NCBI RefSeq assembly: GCF_030867145.1
Contig: NC_134434.1
Location: forward strand, 3,472,001 to 3,536,000
Reading direction: 5' to 3'
Origin: Opisthocomus hoazin
Lineage: Eukaryota; Chordata; Aves; Opisthocomiformes; Opisthocomidae
Length of the DNA stretch: 64,000 bases
Shown: in pieces, positions 20,007 to 30,065 of the stretch
Position numbering within the stretch: position 1 is the stretch's first letter
Layout of the letters: every line of letters starts with the position of its first letter
Notes under the pieces: generated by a model
The model's input: the letters and a program-made list of their open reading frames with translations, nothing else
Told to the model about the DNA's origin: nothing
Database searches by the model: none
Program-made: the position numbers and the translations under genes

Positions 20007-21034
20007 CTGAAAGGGCCTGAGAGCTAATGCCCTCTGCTCCCACCCGGTCTTGCAGGGTCGCCACTCTCCGCCAGACATGTCGTGCTACAGCCCGTGCGCG
20101 CCAGCTGCCTGCGGCCCAGCCCCGCTTGCCAACAGCTGCAACGAGCCGTGCGTCCTCCGGTGCGCCGACTCCAGCGTTACGATCCAGCCCTCGCCAGTCC
20201 TGGTGACGCTGCCCGGCCCAATCCTCAGCTCCTTCCCTCAGAGCACAGCCGTGGGATCCAGCGCGTCGGCTGCCGTGGGGAGCTCTCTCAGCGCTGCCAG
20301 TGTGCCCATCGCTTCTGGGGGCTCCCTGGGTCTGGGGGGCTTTGGGTGGTACGGTCTGGGCCGTGGGCTCTGTGGGCCTCTGGGACGGGGCAATCTCTTA
20401 TGCTGAAGCCCGTGGATTGCCTGCCCGCGGTCGAGCGCCCTGAGCCTCGAGGAAAGCCCTGGAGCCAGCCCTGCGAGCACGGCCGTGGTCTGCAGAGGAG
20501 CCGAGCTCCCAGCGCTCTGCCTGCAGGAAGGAGCCGGTGCTGGCCTTCCTCCTCTTCCCAACGAAGCCTCTCTCTTTCCGCCTCTTGCTCTGCTTTGCCT
20601 TATGCTCCCCTGCAAATGCCTCCTCCTTCCTTCCGTAGCAACGGGTCTAGGTGATGCATGATTGCCGGAGCCTTGAAGGGCAGTTGGATGAGCTTTACTC
20701 AGCCTCCCAACTGCATTGCTTAAGCTCTCGTCGTTTCCATTTTCCTTTGATTTTCTCATTAAAGACATTGGGCATCAGCTTGGCAAGAGAGTCGTGTCTC
20801 CTTCTCCCCTCTTCTCCAAAGCCCTTTAGCTGAGTATCCAAAAGGGTTCCTCCCTTGGTAAAACTACAGGTTTCTCCAGAGTTCCTGGGTTTGAGAGAGC
20901 CTCGTCTCTCCCCGCTGACCTCCCGTAGCAATGGGGACGAGGCCAGTGTCTCAGGTGAGAACCAGTGTGGAAGGAGCCCCATTGCTCTTTGGCACACCTC
21001 GAAAGCCACAAAACAAAGTATGAAGGAAGCCCAG
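20007..21034 (+). repeat. Left inverted arm, unit 3, without its partner
   Basis: Equivalent of 3335-4362. No inverted partner lies to its right, because the unit is cut off at about 22418. Confidence 0.88.
20077..20406 (+). CDS. Feather-type beta-keratin, 109 aa, plus-strand copy 3 (outermost gene of the array)
   Basis: The protein is identical to the other four. Exon 2 starts at 20056. The poly(A) signal ATTAAA is at 20758-20763. This is the last keratin gene before the array edge; it has no facing minus-strand gene and no neighbouring tRNA gene. Despite this edge position it is as similar to the others as they are to one another, so homogenisation reaches it. Confidence 0.95.
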   Translation: MSCYSPCAPAACGPAPLANSCNEPCVLRCADSSVTIQPSPVLVTLPGPILSSFPQSTAVGSSASAAVGSSLSAASVPIASGGSLGLGGFGWYGLGRGLCGPLGRGNLLC

Positions 21035-21996
21035 ACACTCCTAGAATCACAGAATTGCCCTGATTGTTGGCTGGGCCTGAGGCCGTGGAGCTGTGGCAGC
21101 CTGAGCTCTGCTGGGCTTCTGGGTTCAGCAGCCACCAGCCGGAAAGGGATGCTGCTGGCTGCCCAAACCGCCAAGCTCGCCTGTTGATGAGCAAGAGTTC
21201 TGCTCTTCTTTGCTTCCCTGAGGCTGGCCAGGTGAGATTAAGGCGCCGCTGAAGCAGCTGACCTCTCCGCAGCAGGCAGCCCCTTTCTCCTCTCTCACAG
21301 ACCCTCCCTCTGGATTCAGACCCAGCCGCACTGGCCGTGGGAGCAGTGGTCCCGTTCAGCTGGCTCTCAGGCCTTAGGGATATGCCAGGCTGCCGGAGGG
21401 GCGTCTAGGGGGGTGGGCTCAGCAGCATTCTGAGCTCTCAGGCCCTCAGCCAAGCCCCAGCCTCTTCTTCCTGCATCTTGTCTGCACGCTGGTGTGTCCA
21501 GGCATGCTGCTCACAGCTGCTCACACCATAAGACACGCGGCATCCTCGGGAGTGCCACACTCCTGGGAAGTGTGCCCAGAGGACAGCAGGGCGGGGAGAG
21601 CAAGAGGCCCACGGTTGTGGGGAAGAGGTATCCCAAGGTAATGTCCAGGGTCTGGGAGAGGGAGACCGGTGGTCAGAGAGGCAGAAGTGCAAACGTGTGT
21701 AAGAGAGGGGAGGTCGTGTGGGCAGGAAGAGGGAGGCTCCGGGCACCTCTGTGCCTTTCATAACCACGCTGGATTGTCCCAGTCGCTCTGACCCCTGCTA
21801 CGTCGCTCCTGACCCCCTGGGACAGCACACCGCTGGGAGGCATGGCTGGCTGCTGGCTGCTCCTGCCTCCACACTGCAGGTCTTCCCTGCAGATCCCTGC
21901 CTTGTCACAAAGCTGCTTAAGGGCTTGGTGCGTCTGAAATATGACGGCAGGCCATGAGAGCTGGGGTTCTTCCCATACCTGATGGAAGGGCACGAA

Positions 21997-22273
21997 GAGG
22001 GAGACAGACTCTTCTCAGCAGTAGCAACTAGCAGCGCAAGAGCAAATGGGCACAAATTAAAATGCATGAAATTGCATCTCCAGCGTGAGGGCGGTCAAAC
22101 AGTGGACCAGATTGCCCAGAGAGGTTCTGCAGTCTCCATCCCTGCAGATACTCAAAACGCAACTGGACTAGGCCCTCAGCAACCAGCTGAAGTAGACGCT
22201 GCCGGGGCAGTTGGCTTGGACTGAATGATCTGAGGAGGTCTCCTCCAACCCCAACAATTCCGAGGTTCTGTGT
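21997..22273 (+). mobile_element. CR1 LINE 3' end fragment, unit 3
   Basis: Copy of the fragment at 5325-5600. Its terminal block, GACTGAATGATCTGAGGAGG..., is closer to the CR1 consensus than the versions in units 1 and 2. This copy therefore looks less altered at its end. Confidence 0.85.
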
Positions 22274-22361
22274 ACACGTAAGGGCAATACCTGCCATAAA
22301 AAAATGGGACGTGAAATGTTCTGTGACGAAAAGTATTTACGTGGAGATTGCTTTTCATTCC

Positions 22362-22418
22362 TGTCTCTGGCTGAGCCTTACTGAAGGCAAGGTGAGCAAC
22401 ATCCACTGCTCTTCCCTT
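22362..22418 (-). mobile_element. Cut CR1 reverse-transcriptase scrap at the array edge
   Basis: First part of the element seen at 5690-5815. Similarity to units 1 and 2 is lost at about 22418, which is the right boundary of the array. Confidence 0.65.
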
Positions 22419-25400
22419 CTCCACTCTTCTTTGATTTCAGAGGCCAGAACTGATTACAGAGGAAATCTGAGCAGCCTACAGAGACTGGGAGCAAACCCCA
22501 GTGATCACGGATCTGCCGTCTGGCTAAGGAGCTAAGTATGCATCTGGAGTCCTTGGGTAGCAGCTGGGTCTAGGGTGACCTAAGATGGCCTAACTGTTGT
22601 GAGAAATTTTTGTAGTGTACTGATTTTGTGTAGGCTACATATACAGAACATCTTCGCTCACGGTGTGTTCTTGTTATTATTTTTGACAATTTCAAGATCT
22701 GTATCCCATTACTGGTATATTTCTACCATCCTAATGAATACCTTATGAATAAGCCATCTTCTCTGCAATGAGTTAATTCCATTATTTCTATTAACCCAAT
22801 TTCAGACAATTATTTAATTTCTATACAATTCTTTGTATTTGAAGGCTTACTTATTTTTGCCTGCTTGAATATGGCCATATTTCTGATAACCATGCTGAAA
22901 ATTTTGAAGTGTGAACAGTTCTTTCTCTCAGCCAAAGGGATCTTGCACTAGTTCTGACATATACTTGACTAGTAATAACACGTCACAAGTTATAGGCATC
23001 CAGTCAGTCTTCTGAAAGGAAGTATCTTGAAGTTCAAGATAAATTTCTCATATCTTCCCTGAGAACTTATTTATAGCTATCTAATTTTTTCCTGTGTCTT
23101 CTATATGTCAAATGCTGTAGTAACATTCCCATGTGTTTTTTTGTAACTCCCATTGATTTATGAAGATCAGGCCTGTTGCTGACTCATTTCAACCTCTGTT
23201 CAATAGCACATCATAGATGTATTTTTGTGAGTTTTCACCTTGACTCCTCAAAAATGCTAATAACACATATTGCAGGGTGTACTTCCTTTTGCTGATTCAT
23301 TTCCACACCTTTTGTATCTTCTGGGTTTTGGGTGAGAGTTTTTCTTCCTATCAGCTTGATGGAAATGGAAGTCATTCCAGACATGGACAAAAGCGTATTT
23401 GTCTAATGTTATTTTTTCCCTATGGAACATTTGCTTATGCCAAATATTTTAGCTCATAGTGAGTTCTTCAGTGCTTGCCTTAATAATTCATGGATATCAG
23501 TACCATCTCAAATAACCCTTCTCACTATTCTGTATTTGAAAACATGTCCATAGCTGGGTGAGGCCTTTACAGACACCAGGAAACGAATAAAGCATTCAAG
23601 TCTTTTTTGACATGGAGTGAGAGCTGCAGAATATGCCACAGTGCTGTTTAAAAGATATATGCGTTTTACAGGAACTCTCTGGGTGGTATGTTTACATTGG
23701 GCAGATTTTAAAAAATAGCTCAAAACCTCATGGGAAATTATAATACAAACTTTGTATCATTGTTTTCTTGACTGTTGTCTTAAGGAGAAGCATAGGGCCA
23801 GGATAACTGGAAGTATGCAAGACCTTAATCAAATGCAGAAGTCTAAACCTCAGCTGGTCATCCTCAGTTCCTCGTCTAGTCAGTGGTGAAAAGGCATCTC
23901 TAATGGGTTTCTTATGTGATCTAGCTTAGGCACCTGCTTTTACGTTAAAGCAATTGCTTTAATTAATTGAAGTTTACTGCATCACAACAGCTTTTTTGGA
24001 TAGAAAAATATTTTTATTCCTAATTGAGGATTTTTAATTTGACCTAGGAACAAGAACACCTTTAAAGGCTTTTCTGAAACAAAACACCATGTCCTCCCTG
24101 TTTTGCTGATTATGTGATCGTGGGTTGACTTTTCCTTTTGGGAAGCTGAAGAGAAAGGAAAGAATTGCTGTCAGTGTTCATCACTGAAAAGTTCTCAACA
24201 TTTACCTTAATGGCTCCTCAAACATTTCTCTCCCAACCTCATATGTAATTCTAACAGTGTCCAATGAGGCACATTAGGAACATGTCTTTAAGTACAACAA
24301 TTAAAAAACTTTTAAAGATATTTCATCTGTTGAAGCCCAAGGCACACAGCAGCATCTGTATAGAGCTGCGTATATATACACTGCTTGTCCAGTGTAGATG
24401 TATTTTTATGCAGCTGCCAGTAACAAGCAGTGAAATCTCTAAAGCACCATTAGAGACCTTCTGGTTGAAGTTAGTATTCTGCCTTTTTCTTGAATGTCCC
24501 CAGCTGCAACAGTTACAAACTTTGGCTTGTTCTGAAAACTGAACTTACTTTCCAGAAGATTTTCCAGGGAGGATATTCCAGATGCTGAGACCAACAAGTG
24601 CTTTTTTACAGCATGAGACATCACCTTCTGTGAAGGTAAAGAGAGTCTGCCTCTTGCCATCCTTCAATAAACCATACGATGGTGAAAAAACAGGACCAGC
24701 ATTAACTTCCAGGCTCATGGATACTGTTTCCTACACTTATTTGCTATAGTGTGGAACTGAATTAAACAGTCTCTAAATATAGCATTGAAAGCACAGTGTG
24801 ACACATGTCCACTCTGGAGCACAGTAGCAAAGACCATGTCCTGATCTTCTGGCCAAGATAGAAAATGTTTTTGAAAGACATGGAAGAGAAAGGAAGAGGA
24901 GGTTAAGATGATCTCTTTTCATAGAGTTTAGGAAAAAAAGAAAACTAAGGGAGAGGTGCAGAACACTGAAATCTTTGAAGGCGTGGAGACTTGGTTATAC
25001 CATGGAAAACCACTAAACTGCCAGTCTACGGGTTTTCCATACATGCTGGTAGGTTATGAGAGAGACCAGAATTTGAAAACCATGAAAAATTTTTAAATCC
25101 TCCTACTAATAATAGTAGACCAAAAATAACATCTGACTGGTTATGACAAATTATGCACAGTGAGAACTGATCTCTTTCCTTAAATATATAAGAGGGATCC
25201 TGTGAGCAAAAAATATTTCAGGAGCACCAGGCCTTACAACCAACCAAAGCCTGGACAGGGAAACACGACAGTGATTGAGACAATTCCAGGGAAAGGATGC
25301 TATCTGGTCACATCAGGGTGTGAAAAACATATTCTCTTGCTCTAGTGTGCAGACTGTCTGCAGATAGGATGCAAAACTCCTTGGGCTCAGCTAAAACTAG

Positions 25401-28400
25401 GCAGAGGAATAAAGGCTGCAGTACATGATTGTTTTCAAGGAGTGTAAGATAAGTGATACGTGACTGTTTCAAATGGGATAGTTGTAGGGTAATTTGGAGG
25501 TGCAGAATCTTGGTAGGGCATTCACTAATCATATCAGCAATATCTTATCAGGCTGAGATTTCCTATGGAACCAGATCAGAACCACATAACTTGGATATGG
25601 AAGTCGCAGAACTGGGACCAATGAGCAAAAAGTAATTCAGAGTGGATTATTTCCTTGGAATGAGTTTGAGAAGAGAAAGGGAGATAGAATGGCTACAAAA
25701 AGGTGGATTCAGAAGTAGAAAAAAAATGGGGAGTGATGTATGAAATCAGGTAAGGAGAAAAGATGAAACCTTGCAACACTAGGAGTGCAGATGCCTATGG
25801 ATGGTAATGAAGCTGACTGCAGATCCAGGAAACTGAAGGGAAACCCATTGGTCAACCCAATAGAGTCTTTCTCATAAGAAAGGAGGGCGGACTGTCTATA
25901 TGCTTGTATGTCTCTATTACTGAGATGAAGGCAACTTTCCTTTTAGTTTTCTGTCAGGATGCTTACCTTTCAGAGTATGTAGGAGGAACTGTACCTACAT
26001 TCTGTGGCACACCACTGCTGTGGATGTGTGGGAAGAGAACATCAAATAAACAATTGCATGGACGGAGGAGTGATTTTGACCTTGAGCAGGCAGTGTGTTT
26101 GACTTCAACTAGATGTTCTTCTGTTGACACTGTGTTTCTGATTCAAACGTTTCTGGTTCTTGCATTGTGGTCACAGGACTTTCCAAAGAGCAGTATTTTA
26201 GGCCAAAACTCTTAAGATTAATTTTTTTCACCTTGAGAATGGAAGGACTGTATGTATCTGCTGCTCCCAGGACCAAACATGGTGCTGACTGCTTTTTCAA
26301 GCAAGAATTTCTGTGCTTTCCAAGGCTTGAAAATATCCATAGTAATATTATGAATATATGATGGGCTAATCATGCAAGACAATAACAGGTCTATGAATAG
26401 TGGGAACCCTTCACAGGTGGTTATGACATAGGATATAAACATAGGAATCCTAGCAAATGCTAAGAATATCTTTAAGTAGAATCTATACTGTCAATACGTT
26501 CAGTGATCTCAAAGCTATCAAAAGAAAATACCAGGAAAATCAATAAAATAAGAGTGGAATGGAACAGAAACAATGGCTGAGGGAAAAAAAAAAAAAGGTA
26601 AAATTCATCGAACTGTGAAAATAATGCAGTCACAGCAAATGCCCTACAATGTCATGTGACTGAAACAAACGGGCAACACAGGACTCACTACAGTCTACGT
26701 GTTCCTTTATCAGGAGCATAAGAAGCACAGAACGAAAGCACTTCACCTGTCTACTGCTAGTATTAAAAATGCTTTGAGAGCTAGAGGCACGTATCCTGTC
26801 AAAGTATGTGAAAATCTATATGCCTTTTAATTTCTACTCAGAAGCAGAATTGTGTGGTTAGAAGTTAGGCAGTCGCTGGTCAAAATAAGGAGCTATGCTG
26901 TGGACAACAGTGTGCCCATGCCTAGGGGGTTCACCACCTGCAGAAATTGTAGCTGTAAAGCTAAGATCATCTATTTGGGGCAGACATGGATTTGAAATCT
27001 TGGTTTCTTGTTCCTGGATGAATGCTTTAACCACCAATGCCCTAATCATTGCTTTCTATATAGTGTGTTAAACTCTTGTTTCCTCCAAGAAACAAACAAA
27101 ACCACAAACAAAACATAGAAGAACACCCACCCAGCCCCTCCCCCAATGCTATGTCCAGCACTTCTGAACAATGTGAATTGTAAGTAATACAAATGTATGT
27201 AAGTGCACGTTCATGCTCTCAGACAGCCTCCTGGGTTGAGCACTGCAGGGAATTAAGCCCTAGATCTCCATCAGATTTCAGGTTTGGACACGCACTGTTC
27301 AGCTCTGGTGTCATCTGGGACAGTTCCTGGAGGTCAGCTCTGGACAAAGGGGTTGAGAATGTAGAGACTTTCAGAGATAGCTGAGAGTGAGGGCCTCACT
27401 TCCGTTCAAGTTTCCCTGTAGATGACTTAACACTTTTTATGGGATCTACTGTCTGAAACGATTCGTAATTCTTCTCATTTCTCTGGTGTTTCCAATGGTG
27501 CTCTCTAGGTGGCAGCGCAGAATGCATTTCTCTGGTACTTCACCTGAACTGGTAGATGTGTGTGTTTGGAAAGATTTGGGTGTTTCTGTTATCGCAGCCA
27601 CTGTATGTCTGTCTTTCCCCAGATGACCCAGGGAGTCTTCCTTTACAATTGTTCATTATTATTAATGGCACGTTCGCATTTTATTATTACAATCTTACAC
27701 ATTGTTGATTGTCTCGTTCTTTCAATTTACTTTTTCCTATTCATTTGGGAACAAAGCAAACAAATCACTTGGAACTCCTATAAATCCTCTCTCTGTAGTG
27801 TATGGGGTTTATTGATGTTTCACCTTCACAAAAAAATCTTTCCACAACCCTGAATAAATTAAATGAGGAACACACCCTCTTCCGTAAACGGAACAAACCA
27901 TCTTAGTTACTGATACAGGAAAGCGTATCTGTTTATTTAAAGCTGATGCTCTGAAAGTAAGTAAAGATAGATGGGGCTTTAAGGGTGATGGAAAATCAGA
28001 CTTCATTTCTGCTTCTGCAGATAGTGGCATGACTTCTCGTATCATTTGACTTAATGTTTTTACATTCTCCTGTGGAAACTGATGTAAATTTCAGGACACC
28101 ATGACCATGTTGCATTGGAAAACAGGTATTTATTCGTATCTGTCATTCACTATAGAGTCTTTTTAGCTAGAAGTGCACACAATGTTTCAAACATCGGCAT
28201 GTTATACAATTCTGTGGTTTGGAAATCTTAAACTGTGGGTTCTTTGGCAGGCAAATTCAACTTTCACAGGCAGGAATACGCATCTTAATTACCTATGTCA
28301 TTAACTGCTAGAGCAAGTTAAGTTTGCAAACTATGCCTGCAATTCACCTCCTATGCACTCTTGAATGATCTACTAGCCTTTCCCACTCATTGAAAGCTAA

Positions 28401-29909
28401 CACTGTCCTGGTACCTGCAGATCTAACCATGAAATCTTTGTTCCTTGTTACAACACTCCAATATCAATGACTCTTTTATCATTTGTAGACTCACCATTCT
28501 CTCATGGAGGCAAAAATTAGAACACAGAATTTAGATGACCAGTAACACAGCACGAACAAGAATACTGAATCTGGTTGTCAAAACTTACAATCTTAAGTCT
28601 GTGATACATTTCTTTGAAACAGCAAAGTAGGAATGATTTATGGTAAACCATCCTTTTCCCTAGAATCCCAAAGGACAACCCATAACTGATTTTCAGGTTA
28701 ACAGGTAATGTCTCTTTGCAGGAAATGTAAAAGTTAGACCACCTTCCTAAAGCTGACATGGTCCTGAAACTGCTGGAAAGAAGTGCATCTGCCTTGCAGA
28801 TACTGAGAATGGAAAGCAGCCAGCGGCACCTGGAAGAATATTACATCAGCCTGGTCTGTGTTCCAGCACTTAGCTGCCCACAGCAGCTCAGTGTGACGCA
28901 CTGGGTCCCAAGCCAGCTTGCTCAAAGACCTTTTGCTGACAAATGCATACATCATTCATGTTGTTGAACAGTGATTATTTCAAGTGGCAACTTCTTTAAG
29001 GTACCTTTTCCTTGTTTTTGAAGACCAGTTGTTAGCATGGAATTTATACAAATGTTTTTATGTGTAAAGTTAGTTGAAGACCAATAACAAGAAATGGAGG
29101 CAGTTCTATGACCCACTGCAACCAAGACAGAAGACGGCAAGGCAGAAAGCTAGTTGTTTCTTTGTACAGTTGAATTGATACTGCACTAAGAGCTTTTGCA
29201 TGACTGTTCAGCCTGGTGGACTAGATAGGTCAGGCATGTGAATCACACTGTAGATGCTATATTTACTTTTAAAGTATCTCTGTCACATGGCTATACATAG
29301 CTTTTCTCATTCAGGGCAAGCAGCCTCAGCAAATGCAATGCTCTATGAAATTGCTAAAGGACATTGATTACACGTATAACACAAAAATTTACAAAAATAC
29401 AAAAGAATGCTTTATCTGTACCTGGAGTCTGCATAGCCATAGTAAGTCATTCTATTTTCTCTATCTTGTAGAACAGAAAAAACTTCTACTATGTGTTTTA
29501 TCTGAAATTAGGATTAAAAGCTTTTAATCTGTTTTCCTATAATAGCAACGTAATTAAAAGTTCAGTGTTATATTTTAGCCTATGTTTTGCCTCAAGGCAA
29601 TATATGTACTAAAATTCTATTGTGTTTTTGCCAACATGGAGTAAGTTTGAATAAAAGGAATCCAAATTTGGTTAGTCCATGCAATGGTGAGGAAAACAGA
29701 CAAACAAACAATATTACCCTGTTTATTAAATAATAATACTAAGCCATTGATTGAAAAAGAAGCTTCCCACTGCTTCAAGCCTTTGGCATGCTGATTGCTG
29801 GATTTTCTATATATGAAAATGTTGCTTTATTAGACAAGAATAATTTGAAAAATAATTAATGCATATTATTATTACTATTACTCTCATACGGTGTTTTTTT
29901 TTCCTACAG
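22419..29909. other. AT-rich intergenic region between the keratin array and DHRS7C
   Basis: About 7.5 kb without a recognisable gene. The base composition turns AT-rich immediately after the array. ORFs are short and unrelated to known families. A tRNA-like SINE relic is listed at 26985-27045 and an A-run lies at about 26583-26596. A DHRS7C promoter and noncoding exon are expected somewhere here but I cannot place them. Confidence 0.6.
26985..27045 (-). mobile_element. tRNA-derived SINE-like relic
   Basis: On the minus strand an A-box-like GGTGGTTAAAGCA (27023-27035) is followed by a B-box-like AGATTTCAAATCC (26988-27000), with tRNA-like spacing and a degenerate stem. This pattern is seen in old amniote tRNA-derived SINEs. 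The acceptor stems do not pair well enough for a working tRNA. Confidence 0.4.
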
Positions 29910-29911
29910 AG

Positions 29912-30065
29912 ATGGGTATTCTTGCCATACTTGCTCTACCATTGCTTCTTGTAGGGATCAGTGGAATTATTTATATTTACCAGTCAGTTAGGTGGCTATT
30001 GTCCAAGTCAGCTGTGCAAAACAAGGTGGTGGTGATCACGGATGCCACCTCTGGACTGGGCAAGG
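29912..30065 (+). CDS. DHRS7C: DHRS7C coding exon 1
   Basis: Residues 1-51 plus one base: the membrane anchor, [13 protein letters not shown] and the SGLGK turn. Donor GTGAG at 30066. It ends in phase 1. Confidence 0.95.

Larger units (their letters stand above)
16674..22418. repeat. Tandem keratin amplicon, unit 3, truncated at its right end
   Basis: Third direct repeat. It matches units 1 and 2 closely until about 22210. From there to about 22418 it is still alignable but clearly more diverged. Homology then stops inside a CR1 reverse-transcriptase fragment. The tRNA-Ser gene, the hexamer repeat and the facing minus-strand keratin gene that should follow are absent. The more diverged tail suggests an array end that escaped homogenisation. 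Confidence 0.9.
21035..22418. other. Truncated spacer, unit 3
   Basis: Corresponds to about 4363-5750 of unit 1. It contains the CR1 3' end and the first part of the CR1 RT scrap, then homology ends. No gene is present. Confidence 0.75.

Noticed and set aside
26109-26361. Short overlapping ORFs at 25.9-26.4 kb as a possible gene
   Set aside because: All are under about 100 codons, on both strands, with no domain, splice structure or repeat identity.
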